This document shows positions 1-8,687 of a stretch of DNA of 57,192 nt, piece by piece (position 1 is the stretch's first letter; the number at the start of each line of letters is the position of its first letter). The stretch is from an uncultured Dorea sp. Its GTDB lineage: Bacteria; Bacillota; Clostridia; Lachnospirales; Lachnospiraceae. Made by a program: the position numbers and the translations under genes. A model generated the notes under the pieces. The model saw only the letters and a program-made list of their open reading frames with translations. It did not search any database and was not told the origin of the DNA. The DNA lies in assembly GCA_900543415.1 (NCBI GenBank), contig UQRE01000011.1, positions 1 through 57,192 of the forward strand, in the 5' to 3' direction.

Positions 1-6
1 CAGGTT

Positions 7-339
7 TTAGCCCTGTAAACTGCCTTTCCGAAAAAGCTTTTTCATAGCGGTAAAGGGAACGGACAGATATGTTGTTTTCATTTTCCTTGCATTTTCGACA
101 GACAGCGGTATATTTTTTATGGTTGTATCAATATCCATCGTAGAACGAGTATCCAATCCAACCATAGCAGATACTAACATTCCACCTTTCAAAATAAAAT
201 TGTTCCTATATTTTGAAAGTGAAATCCGTTCTAAAAAGCGTTCCATCACATAATTCCGCATGATAATTTGTGCCTGTATGCTATCACCTTTTGTTAAATT
301 CCTTGCTAATGCTTTCAACTGTCTTGAAGTCTTAATCAC
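7..339 (-). pseudogene. AbiEii-type nucleotidyltransferase toxin, 3'-truncated
   Basis: The first 84 or so residues match the start of AbiEii/AbiGii toxins: a GG-x-L-x(n)-G-x-x-R-x-T-x-DID nucleotidyltransferase core is visible (LKGGMLVSAMVGLDTRSTMD, then ID). The family is about 280-300 residues, so most of the protein is missing. After the motif ENARKM the reading frame loses similarity and stops near the window edge. In the neighbouring frame positions about 1-100 read as SVRSLYRYEKAFSERQFTG, which resembles the helix-turn-helix start of a DDE transposase or integrase, so the gene was probably cut by a mobile element. Translation starts at a GTG whose G is shared with the TAG stop of the antitoxin gene. 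The toxin is probably inactive. Confidence 0.7.
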
Positions 340-932
340 TATAACAACACCTCCAAATATGCTCTCAAAAGTTTTTCCACTCGAAACTCTTTTGCATATC
401 TCATAAGTTGTGGCAGATTTCTTTCTTTACTTCGCATATATTCCTTTATTGCCGACAGTAAATCCTGAATCTCTACATTACTACGGCTGCGTAATAAATC
501 ACACACGGTACGTTCTGCATTGTACGTCTTAACAAGATGCCCCTCTGGCGATTCTACTTTCACTAACCCTAACTCCACAAGTTCTTTTTTTACCCGATAT
601 ACCTTTACTTTCTGTTCTTCCATACTTTTTGCATGGTATCCTGCTTTTACGGTAACTATATATTGTAAAGGCTCTCGTTCTGCCATTCCCAACAAATAGA
701 GCGATGTTTCATGCGAAAAAATAATTTGCGGATACCTCGTTTGCAATAAATAAAACGGATCAGCCCATGAATCCGGTGACAAGTAAATGCCTTTTGCCAC
801 ACGTTCTAACCCTATTTTCTTTGCGTATTCCATAAAATAAGTCTTTGAAATTCCTGCTTCAATCACATCGACAGTTTGAAGAACTCCATTCTTTTCACAT
901 AGCATGTTATCTAACTTTTCTTTTTTATTCAT
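339..932 (-). CDS. AbiEi family antitoxin
   Basis: This is the antitoxin partner of the AbiE type IV toxin-antitoxin or abortive infection system. The N-terminal third has the winged-helix antitoxin form (a short HTH followed by the motif RVAKGIYL), followed by the ISHETSLYLLG-like segment (here IFSHETSLYLLG) and the VKTYNAERTVCDLLR segment typical of AbiEi antitoxins. In the family it represses its own promoter and neutralises AbiEii. I chose the ATG at 932 because an AAGGTG ribosome site lies six bases before it; the in-frame ATG at 956 would sit at the transcription start. A one-base overlap joins it to the truncated toxin gene, so it may now be an orphan antitoxin. Confidence 0.8.
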   Translation of the reverse strand: MNKKEKLDNMLCEKNGVLQTVDVIEAGISKTYFMEYAKKIGLERVAKGIYLSPDSWADPFYLLQTRYPQIIFSHETSLYLLGMAEREPLQYIVTVKAGYHAKSMEEQKVKVYRVKKELVELGLVKVESPEGHLVKTYNAERTVCDLLRSRSNVEIQDLLSAIKEYMRSKERNLPQLMRYAKEFRVEKLLRAYLEVLL

Positions 933-958
933 TTTCATCACCTTACTTTCACACATTA

Positions 959-987
959 ATTATAATTTATTATTGTGCAAAAGTAAA
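959..987 (-). promoter_or_regulatory. Promoter of abiE operon
   Basis: On the minus strand TTTACT (982-987) and TATAAT (959-964) are separated by exactly 17 bases. Transcription would start near 951, which supports the antitoxin start at 932. Confidence 0.65.
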
Positions 988-1147
988 CTTTTTTTTATTT
1001 ATTAAGAGAAACCATTTTCTCTACTATCACGAATTTAAAACTTTGGATAAATTTTGTTAAACGGATTTGGTCTTTGCTCTCTCCTCTCCTTCAAAATTTA
1101 ATAACCACTCCTGTATGCAGAATGGATATGTACAGAATTTTGAATAT

Positions 1148-1183
1148 AAAAATACAGAACAAACCGAATGTTCGTTCTGTATT
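1148..1183 (-). terminator. Terminator of the jet operon
   Basis: A perfect 10-bp inverted repeat (AATACAGAAC at 1151-1160, GTTCTGTATT at 1174-1183) lies 7 bases beyond the jetD stop and is followed on the minus strand by a short U run. Confidence 0.65.
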
Positions 1184-1189
1184 TCACCT

Positions 1190-2383
1190 TCACACTAACA
1201 TTTCCTGCTCAATCTCCATGCCATACTCCAAAATACCGCAGCGCAGTTCTTCCAGTTCTCCGGCATTCATCTGCTCCAGCTTTTTACGCTTTTCATCTTC
1301 CAGTTTCCTGCCTGCGTTTGACATCACTGCTGCCTCGTAGCTTTCACGATCCATCTGATAAGGCTTCAATTTGGGAAAAATCTTCTCCTTGTTAAATAAG
1401 AAAATGCGGATTCCTCCATAATCCATATCTCCCCAGTGCAAAAATTCCACGTTTTCCGAAGCTAACACTGTCAGTTCCTGCAAAAATTCCACTTCCTTGG
1501 GAGAGAAAAACCCGTGGCAATAAATATAGAGCGTATCCTCTCTGTAGGACATGTTTTCATAATTTGCTTTATTTTCGATTGTCATAATTCGCTGAATATT
1601 CCCAATGTCCACTGGCTTGGCATGCTCCATTGTCTGTGAATTTAAAACCGCTCCATACGGAAAATCACCGGTATCAAAAGTCTGCCCTGTATCCGTTCTG
1701 CAAACCACCGCACCTTTCCACTCCAATGTCTGAGTATAAGAAATAATGCCATAAACCTTCAAGATCTGCTCATTTGTCATAACATCTTTATCCGGCATTT
1801 CAGAATACTCTCTTAAGACTTTCACTACTCTGTCCTCATACGTCGTCTGAAACCTTTTGGAATCACGAAAGACTCTTGCGCTGAATACCCGTTTCCAAAT
1901 CGGACAAGGAATCTTAGCGATTGCATTCAGACATACAAACCACGCTTCGTCTTCCATTTCTTTTACAAGTTTCCCTTGTTCTAAACGCTCTGACAGTGAA
2001 CGATAATAGGACTTTAACCAATCTGCTTCCAGCTGAGACACTTCTTGTAATAACTCTTTCATTTTTCCAATATAGCGCTGCTGCCTCTTCCGCGGATCTT
2101 CGATTCCTTCTCTATCGCAGAGCAGCGGTATGATTTCTACAGAATAATGTATCGTACGAATATCATTTCCCATATCCCGCCAGTCGAACCGGATCAATCC
2201 TTTAAGTTCCGGATCTTTTTCCAGCTCTCTTGCCTGACTGAGCAATTTTTTTAGATTCCCAATCTTATTAATTAACTGCTGGTCTACTTCCGGATGCTTC
2301 TCACCATGTAACTTTCCGGCGCGGTACGCTTCTCCGTCTGTTTTCTCAATTAACCACCAACCAAGTGTCAGATTCTTCTTCAT
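1190..2383 (-). CDS. jetD: Wadjet protein JetD (Toprim-like nuclease subunit, DUF2220)
   Basis: JetD is the nuclease of the Wadjet SMC-like complex, which finds and cuts closed circular plasmid DNA. The C-terminal half carries the Toprim-type catalytic motifs of the DUF2220 family: IENK near residue 271 and WGDMDYGG near residues 317-324. The N-terminal half is the arm region, with predicted helices. An ATG at 2383 with GAAGG eight bases upstream is the best start; an in-frame GTG lies three codons earlier. The gene overlaps the end of jetC by 38 bases, a sign of translational coupling. The protein ends a few residues after a charged helix and looks complete at about 397 residues. Confidence 0.85.
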   Translation of the reverse strand: MKKNLTLGWWLIEKTDGEAYRAGKLHGEKHPEVDQQLINKIGNLKKLLSQARELEKDPELKGLIRFDWRDMGNDIRTIHYSVEIIPLLCDREGIEDPRKRQQRYIGKMKELLQEVSQLEADWLKSYYRSLSERLEQGKLVKEMEDEAWFVCLNAIAKIPCPIWKRVFSARVFRDSKRFQTTYEDRVVKVLREYSEMPDKDVMTNEQILKVYGIISYTQTLEWKGAVVCRTDTGQTFDTGDFPYGAVLNSQTMEHAKPVDIGNIQRIMTIENKANYENMSYREDTLYIYCHGFFSPKEVEFLQELTVLASENVEFLHWGDMDYGGIRIFLFNKEKIFPKLKPYQMDRESYEAAVMSNAGRKLEDEKRKKLEQMNAGELEELRCGILEYGMEIEQEMLV

Positions 2384-5300
2384 CCTTCTCACCTTCGATC
2401 ATAGCCAAATAGTCGCCTTTATCAATATGCATCATAGAAATCTGATTCTGATGTCTTCGGAATCCATATACACTGTCCACATTTCGGATCAAAGACTGCA
2501 AACGCTCATCTGGTACACAGACAATAAGCTGTAGTTCCAGCTCTCTTGCATAATGAAGACATACTTCACTTCGCTCTTTATCCATTTTGGAAAAAGCCTC
2601 ATCCAAAAGCACAAGACGTATCTTAGAGTCTCGATTGCTCTGATTCATATATAGCATGGCAAATCCTGCCAGAAGCGCCACATACTTCGGATTTTGTCCT
2701 TCTCCTCCGGAATCACGTCCCGCCATTTCATCCACAGCATTTTTTCGAATATTTCCATCTTCATCCTTCACTTGCTCATACATACTAAAGGTAAGATAGT
2801 TGCGGTAATCGGCATATCGCTCCATCTCTTCTTTGTGAAGCGTGCGTTTCCCACCGTCTTCGTCTCTTGGCGGCATGAACTTTTCGGTAAGCCGCAGAAT
2901 CTGAGCTTCATATTTTTGATAAAATTCGTCTTCACCGAGACTAAGCTGTCCTTCAAATCCGTGATCATCCAATACTTTACTGTCAAGCTCCGGCGCCATC
3001 AGCATTTCATAAAACTGTCGGTTTTCATTTTCAGCCGGAAGAATGTCAATCTGGTAAATACTGTCAGAAAAGCGGATTTTAGCAAGCATTCGGTTAATTT
3101 CCCGCTTATGGCGGAACGCTGCTTTGATTTCTCCATGAATCGTAGCAATCACATTTTCGCGAAGCGTATGATATACTAATCGATACTGCTGTTCAAATTC
3201 CTCCTTATATTTCGGTTCAAAATCTTTCCTGCACTGTTCCAGCACCTTATCATATACTTCATTTCCATGTTCTACACCTGTAAAACCATACGCCGGATAT
3301 GCTTTATTAAAATGATTCCGTGCTTCGGCACGTCCGTCTGATTCTGCTTCAATCTCCTGTCTGAGCTTCTCTAATTCTTTTAGCTTCTGTCTGCGGTATA
3401 TATGCTCTTGGTTTGTCTCTAATTCTTGAAGCACTTCCTGCTCAATGCTCTCATTGGAAACATAGCCTTCTAATTCCGCTTTAAGCTTCTCACTTAAGTT
3501 TTTCAACTCGGTTTCCACATTCGCCTGTACTTTAACCCGTGCCAAACGTTCCGCGTCAGTTTCTTTCGCTTCCTTTTCAAGCAGGCTCATTTTTTCTTCT
3601 AATTGCTTCTTTTTTTCTTTTAATTGCGGGATTAGTGTACCTTCATCAAGTTCCTTCATTTCTTGAATCAGTGCATCTTCTTTTCTATAATATTCTTCCA
3701 ATTCCTCCGCTGCATTTGACATATGCACAAGCTGTTCTGCACTGTAATTCTGTAATTGCTCATAAGTTCTCGCCTCGGTTAAACTGCTTTGCATCTGTTC
3801 ATCTGCAAGCAGGCTTTTTTCCAAACGATATACTTCATCCTCCAGCTCCTTTAATTTCGCTTTGGACACTTTTGTACCAATGCATGCATAAAGTCTGTAA
3901 TCTTTCTCTCGCAGATGTCGGAACATATAATTACTGTAAGAATAACAGTCCGGCGTCACCCCTTCTCTTACTTCATGAAGTTCTTCAATGGTCTCACATT
4001 TTACGATTCTTCCAAGATACTGTTTCAGGCAGAGATCAACGTAACCTTCTTTTGTTTCCACTGCTTCATATAAGGTGTGCTCCTTCGTTTTCGGCTCGTC
4101 TCTCTTAATCGCAGCAGTGTTGATCAAGTTAAATTCTTCGAATTCTTTTCCAGTCATTTTCCGGAAGATCTTAGCCGCTTCCAATGCGTATTCCGGCGGA
4201 GTCACAAGACTATACTTCATTTTCCCGAGACGTCCCTCTATGGCGTCTTTCCATTTCTCGTCTGTAATATCAAATAAATCTGCAAAAACCGCCACCGGAA
4301 CAGAGTGTCCATATCGGTCACGCAGCTCGCTTTGCAGCCTTGCCCTTGCTTTTTTCAATTCCTTACTATACGGCTTCCTGTCATTCTTCAGATCATCCAC
4401 AATTTCTTTTTTCTCTTTCAGTTCTTTTCTCGTTTTGCGGATGTTTTCTTCTAAGTCGCTGATCTCTTCTTCTACATTTTCTAACGTATCTTTCAAATAC
4501 TTTTTAAGTCTTTCTAGAAGGTCATCAGTAAGGTCTCCATTTTCTATCTCTTCCATTGTCTGCAATGCCGGATTCGACAGATAATTATTGATCTCTTCAT
4601 TTTCTTTCCATTTTTCCAGTCCGTGAAGCACATTTCTCCACTGCTTGGAATATTCTGCCAAAATCCGAATCGTATTGCGGATTTCTTTTAACCGCTTCTC
4701 TTTCTGTCCATAGTCGCTTGCGAGAAGCTGTGATTCTACTTCTAATTTATCGGCTGCACATTGGCTCTTCTTCGCTTCTAATGACTGATACTTTTCTTCT
4801 GAACGTCTTGCCGATTCCATCGCCGACTCTAAATCTTCCTTTTTGGTCTCCAGCTGAATCTTCAATCCCTCTATAGCGATCACTTTCAAGATGGACTGAG
4901 TGCGGATTTCATCTGTTTTCAACTGTACCAGCTTCAGATTGTGGCTATTTATCTCTTCCAGCATTCCAATCCGCTGTTCCAGATCTTCGACCCTCTCTTT
5001 AATTTCGCGGTATGCACCCAGCTGTTCGCTGATAACCGAAACGGTTCCTTCTTTACTCTTAGGAAACATATAATCACGGATAAACTGACCGGTTCCATTG
5101 GTCATCCGAAGTGCGATCGCACTTTTTTCCATCGTCATAAAACGTCCCGGTTCAATATAGCCGAGCACCACATCATATAATGTATTTAAATACGCTTCTT
5201 TCGACGGATACAGACGATTTACTTCTCCTCTCCCCCGATTGTCTTCTGACAGCTTCCTTTGTTCCACCAGCTTTTTCAATCTGGAAATGGTATAAGGACT

Positions 5301-5744
5301 TCCGTTTTCTGAAATATAACCGTCTTCCGGTATTCTGCCCGAATGACTGAAAAAGAAATAACGCTTTAGATCCAAATCATTTTTCCCGACTTCAAAAATC
5401 GCTCCAATGCAGGTGACAATGTTCGTTGCCGTATCTTCCACTTCCAATACGATCTGCGAGCAAAAGTCTGTCCCTTCACGATTTGCAGTTCCGTCTTTTT
5501 GCTCCCCTCTTAAATAACTAAGAACACTTCTTCGATTTTTCGCATCGTCCGCCGCCTTATTCAAAAATGTAGATGCCACACTTCCGTATAAAATCACTTG
5601 GATCGCATCCATAACTGTAGATTTTCCGGAGCCGCTCTTTCCACTAAACAGATTCACATGCTCATGGAAGGTAAGCTCTTTATGACTGATTCCGCCCCAG
5701 TTATTCAATAGCATCTTCGTAAAGATTTTCTTCGATTGCCTCAT
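2346..5744 (-). CDS. jetC: Wadjet protein JetC (SMC-like ATPase)
   Basis: This is the SMC/MukB-like motor of Wadjet, which extrudes DNA loops and drives recognition of small circles. A Walker A motif GKSGSGKST is at about residues 35-43, the middle 700 residues are heptad-rich coiled coil with a hinge-like segment, and the C-terminus has the ABC signature DSGGEGQ and the Walker B LVLLDEAFSKMD. The length of about 1,130 residues fits the family. I chose the ATG at 5744, which follows a GAGGAG site; it overlaps jetB by 44 bases. A second ATG ten codons later is possible. It is the third gene of the jetABCD operon. Confidence 0.88.
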   Translation of the reverse strand: MRQSKKIFTKMLLNNWGGISHKELTFHEHVNLFSGKSGSGKSTVMDAIQVILYGSVASTFLNKAADDAKNRRSVLSYLRGEQKDGTANREGTDFCSQIVLEVEDTATNIVTCIGAIFEVGKNDLDLKRYFFFSHSGRIPEDGYISENGSPYTISRLKKLVEQRKLSEDNRGRGEVNRLYPSKEAYLNTLYDVVLGYIEPGRFMTMEKSAIALRMTNGTGQFIRDYMFPKSKEGTVSVISEQLGAYREIKERVEDLEQRIGMLEEINSHNLKLVQLKTDEIRTQSILKVIAIEGLKIQLETKKEDLESAMESARRSEEKYQSLEAKKSQCAADKLEVESQLLASDYGQKEKRLKEIRNTIRILAEYSKQWRNVLHGLEKWKENEEINNYLSNPALQTMEEIENGDLTDDLLERLKKYLKDTLENVEEEISDLEENIRKTRKELKEKKEIVDDLKNDRKPYSKELKKARARLQSELRDRYGHSVPVAVFADLFDITDEKWKDAIEGRLGKMKYSLVTPPEYALEAAKIFRKMTGKEFEEFNLINTAAIKRDEPKTKEHTLYEAVETKEGYVDLCLKQYLGRIVKCETIEELHEVREGVTPDCYSYSNYMFRHLREKDYRLYACIGTKVSKAKLKELEDEVYRLEKSLLADEQMQSSLTEARTYEQLQNYSAEQLVHMSNAAEELEEYYRKEDALIQEMKELDEGTLIPQLKEKKKQLEEKMSLLEKEAKETDAERLARVKVQANVETELKNLSEKLKAELEGYVSNESIEQEVLQELETNQEHIYRRQKLKELEKLRQEIEAESDGRAEARNHFNKAYPAYGFTGVEHGNEVYDKVLEQCRKDFEPKYKEEFEQQYRLVYHTLRENVIATIHGEIKAAFRHKREINRMLAKIRFSDSIYQIDILPAENENRQFYEMLMAPELDSKVLDDHGFEGQLSLGEDEFYQKYEAQILRLTEKFMPPRDEDGGKRTLHKEEMERYADYRNYLTFSMYEQVKDEDGNIRKNAVDEMAGRDSGGEGQNPKYVALLAGFAMLYMNQSNRDSKIRLVLLDEAFSKMDKERSEVCLHYARELELQLIVCVPDERLQSLIRNVDSVYGFRRHQNQISMMHIDKGDYLAMIEGEKDEEESDTWLVVN

Positions 5745-6339
5745 CTTCTGCGATCTCCTCTCTGTATTCTTCAAGCAGTTCATTGATATTTGACGAACTT
5801 AAGTATAGATTCACGGTACTGTAAATATAGATTGGAGTCTGATCCTCCACATCTCGAACTGCTCCCGGCACTTCAATCATCTGATGCTTACTCAATAGAT
5901 AAAGCGCTTCCTGCCACTCTGTCACCTTCAATTTCCAGTTCAGTAAATTTGTATTTTTCCCGTATTCACGAATTTCTTCCAGTGTAGTGACAGTAGCTTC
6001 CAGCCCTTCTCCCAGAATCTTATCCCGATAAATCATTTTGATCAGCAGAATAATGATCGTTGTCGTCAGACTGAACTTTTCAATTTCCAAACCGTCGCCT
6101 GCAAGCCTGAAAATGTGTTCCTGCGGATCATGAAGAAGTTCACATCCAAGCACTTCCAAATAGTCCTCTATAAATTTTTTATGTCTCACGCACATTTCAT
6201 AGTATAGATTGTCTCTCGGCACCAATGTGACCGGATCATATTTCACCTGCAAAATGCAGGTCTGACGAAATAAATTCGAAATGGTCTTTCTCAGATTCTC
6301 CGTTTCTGTCACCGATAATTCTTCCATATATTCAAACAT
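5701..6339 (-). CDS. jetB: Wadjet protein JetB (MukE-like kleisin partner)
   Basis: In Wadjet JetB is the small MukE/KITE-like winged-helix subunit that links JetA to the JetC heads. The 212-residue protein is mostly helical and acidic at its C-terminus, and sits directly between jetA and jetC. The call rests on position, size and general resemblance more than on a single motif. The start codon follows the jetA stop with no gap, and its AAGGAG ribosome site lies inside the end of jetA. I think it belongs to the DUF6063-like branch seen with type II Wadjet, but this subtype is not certain. Confidence 0.78.
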   Translation of the reverse strand: MFEYMEELSVTETENLRKTISNLFRQTCILQVKYDPVTLVPRDNLYYEMCVRHKKFIEDYLEVLGCELLHDPQEHIFRLAGDGLEIEKFSLTTTIIILLIKMIYRDKILGEGLEATVTTLEEIREYGKNTNLLNWKLKVTEWQEALYLLSKHQMIEVPGAVRDVEDQTPIYIYSTVNLYLSSSNINELLEEYREEIAEDEAIEENLYEDAIE

Positions 6340-7737
6340 TTACTTCTCCTTTATCCTAAGTCCCGAATAGCAAAAGCCCTTCGTCTGAAATTCTTCCTGC
6401 ACTTCCACAACAGCGTCGCTTTCTGCAAGTTCTGTAGCTTCCTGCCACACAAAAAACAGCTTTTCCAAATCTTCGATATTTTGAACGGTGTCTTTTGTCA
6501 CAAGGAACTCTCCGTCTTTTTCATTTTTTCTTCGGAACGCTCTGATTTCTTTTTTGGTATACAAAGGTTTCAAAACAAACCTTTCCAGATTTTCCTGCGC
6601 CTCTTCTTTTGTACTTACTGCCTGCGGAGTAAATTTTTCTTTTTCTGTATTCTTCCGGCGATACAGACCCCTATCCGTCACTGCTTTGTATCGTTCCGTC
6701 AAATGCATACCGGACGCAAGTTTCTGCAAAATTTCCTTTTGATGATTACTTTGGTTCAAAAGATTAACAAATTCAACCGTCCTGTCTTTCTCTGCTGCCC
6801 CCTCCATCAAAATATAGCGGATTCGGGCAGCTGCACGACTGGCAAATACCGTTTTCTGTTCGATCAGCTTATTGTATCTGCGTTCAATCGCATCAAATTC
6901 ACGTTCAATCCGGCAAATGATATCCATTGCTTCTTCACACAGCATAATCGCACGTTCATTTCTATAATAAGCCGGCGTATCTTTCTCAAGTTCTACTTTT
7001 TTTTCCTCAAATTCTTGCCGCCTTATTTCATTCTCACTTAGATTTTTATCGATCAGCTCCTTGACCGCTTCCTTATAACGATAAAAGCTATCTGTTGTTG
7101 TAAGTATGGCATATTTTTTGCTGTCACTATTATTAATCTCTTTTACAAGCACTTCCTGAATGCCGAGAAAGCTTTTCTGTCTGGACAATTCATCAAAATA
7201 TCCCCGCATCCCCTCCTGCATATTTGCAAGCATTTGTACAAGAGATTGGGATGTATGCAATGCGCTTTTCAAGATTTCGTTATTTTTCTCCGTATCCGAG
7301 CTATATGTATATAAATGGCTATAAACTGCAAGCACACTTTCTCGTTCTTTACTTCCCTCTTCACTGAATAACTTCTGAAACAGCTCTACATACATCTGAC
7401 TGTATTCCGGAAACGAAACGACATATTGATTCAATGTCTCATCATAATCTCGCCTAAGCCATCCCCAGTTTTCCAGATTTTTAAGACAAATTGAAGCCAT
7501 ATTTGCCCTTGTGAGAAATTCGCCCTCTTCGTCTGCCTGCTCATTACTCCATTCCAGTGTAAGATCCGCTATATTTTCATTCATCACTGCCTTACACTCT
7601 TCTTCCGTCAATCCCAAGAGCGAATAGGATCTGCTTGTTTCCTCATAGATCGCCAGTAAAAATTTCTGATAGTATGGTCTGTATTTACTTGCGAAAAGTT
7701 TATAAAACTCTGCCGGAATTTTATCTATTAAACTCAA
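6340..7737 (-). CDS. jetA: Wadjet protein JetA (MukF-like kleisin)
   Basis: JetA is the kleisin-type subunit of Wadjet, comparable to MukF. The N-terminus reads LIDKIPAEFYKLFASK, the opening typical of the DUF5716-like JetA family, followed by winged-helix and long helical segments. I place the start at a TTG (7735-7737) with AAAGGA nine bases upstream. The longer frame would begin with an ATG inside the promoter spacer and cannot be translated from that promoter. At about 466 residues it has full family length. The subunit order jetA-jetB-jetC-jetD and this JetA branch suggest Wadjet type II. Confidence 0.82.
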   Translation of the reverse strand: MSLIDKIPAEFYKLFASKYRPYYQKFLLAIYEETSRSYSLLGLTEEECKAVMNENIADLTLEWSNEQADEEGEFLTRANMASICLKNLENWGWLRRDYDETLNQYVVSFPEYSQMYVELFQKLFSEEGSKERESVLAVYSHLYTYSSDTEKNNEILKSALHTSQSLVQMLANMQEGMRGYFDELSRQKSFLGIQEVLVKEINNSDSKKYAILTTTDSFYRYKEAVKELIDKNLSENEIRRQEFEEKKVELEKDTPAYYRNERAIMLCEEAMDIICRIEREFDAIERRYNKLIEQKTVFASRAAARIRYILMEGAAEKDRTVEFVNLLNQSNHQKEILQKLASGMHLTERYKAVTDRGLYRRKNTEKEKFTPQAVSTKEEAQENLERFVLKPLYTKKEIRAFRRKNEKDGEFLVTKDTVQNIEDLEKLFFVWQEATELAESDAVVEVQEEFQTKGFCYSGLRIKEK

Positions 7738-7770
7738 CGTTCTTAGTCCTTTCCTGTAAAATCTGATTCT

Positions 7771-7798
7771 ATTATACATGATTTCTTTTTGTTTTCAA
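7771..7798 (-). promoter_or_regulatory. Promoter of the jet operon
   Basis: TTGAAA (7793-7798) and a perfect TATAAT (7771-7776) are spaced by 16 bases on the minus strand, about 30 bases before the TTG start of jetA. Confidence 0.7.
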
Positions 7799-7811
7799 AG
7801 TCAGAGAAACG

Positions 7812-8603
7812 TTATCCAAGGGCTACATCTAAAATCATCATCACGAGAAAACCCGCCACAAACCCAAGGGTTCCCATTTTTCCTTTTTCACCCATGTGAG
7901 CCTGCGGAATCAGTTCCTCTACAACTACATAGATCATCGTGCCTGCCGCAAATGCCAGAAAACCTGCCATAGAATAACGGACAATGGTTGCAAACACCGC
8001 TGCCTGCACACCAAATACGGGCTCTACTGCTGCTGTCATACCTGCGATCAGAAAAGCTTTCTTCTGACTCATTCCTTCTTTCACGAGAGGAAGTGCCACT
8101 GCCGTCCCTTCCGGAAAATTTTGAATCGCAATTCCCACCGCCAATGCAACCGCTCCGGAAAATAAAGCTTCGTTCTGCGGATATTGCGCTGCCAGTGAAA
8201 ATGCAAGCCCCACCGACATTCCTTCCGGAATATTGTGCACGGTAATTGCAAGAATCAATAAAGCCGCGCTCTTTTTTAATTGAGGATGGTCGTCTTTTTC
8301 TTTCATCTTTTTTAAATATCGGTTCAGGCATCCATCAGCCACAAGTAAAACAAGAACACCTGCCAGAAAGCCAACCGTCATGACAAGCCATCCGATCTGT
8401 CCGTTTTCTTCTGCAAAATCAATTCCCGGAAGAATCAGCGACCAAACGGAAGCCGCCACCATTACTCCTCCGGCAAAACCAAGAAAACCACATTGCAAAT
8501 TATCACTTACTTCATTTCTCACAAAGAAAATGACAGCCGAACCAAGCACTGTCACTAAAAATGTCGCCATGGTCCCCAATAACGCCAAAAAAATTCCATT
8601 CAT
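7812..8603 (-). CDS. ZIP family divalent metal transporter
   Basis: A membrane protein of about 263 residues with eight likely transmembrane helices. The two ZIP signatures are plain: HNIPEGMSVG in helix 4 and QNFPEGTAVALP in helix 5, which form the metal-binding site for Zn, Fe or Mn. A charged, lysine-rich cytoplasmic loop (KKMKEKDDHPQLKK) lies between helices 3 and 4. It resembles the GufA/ZupT branch. I start at the ATG at 8603, which follows AGGGGT; the longer frame has no ribosome site. Its own transcription unit sits between the jet operon and the permease gene. Confidence 0.88.
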   Translation of the reverse strand: MNGIFLALLGTMATFLVTVLGSAVIFFVRNEVSDNLQCGFLGFAGGVMVAASVWSLILPGIDFAEENGQIGWLVMTVGFLAGVLVLLVADGCLNRYLKKMKEKDDHPQLKKSAALLILAITVHNIPEGMSVGLAFSLAAQYPQNEALFSGAVALAVGIAIQNFPEGTAVALPLVKEGMSQKKAFLIAGMTAAVEPVFGVQAAVFATIVRYSMAGFLAFAAGTMIYVVVEELIPQAHMGEKGKMGTLGFVAGFLVMMILDVALG

Positions 8604-8687
8604 ATAAATACCCCTAAAAGTTTTTCTTCTAAAGATAATATATGAATGGAATCTGTCCACTGTTATGACCTTACTGCTTTGTAGAAA

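Noticed and set aside
992..1035. Terminator hairpin (GAGAAA/TTTCTC) near the abiE promoter
   Set aside because: Short stem and an A run rather than a U run on the strand that would need it.
3539..4584. Long plus-strand open frames opposite jetC (189 and 169 codons)
   Set aside because: They are antisense shadows of a coiled-coil gene, rich in Ser, Phe and Leu, with no ribosome site and no family likeness.
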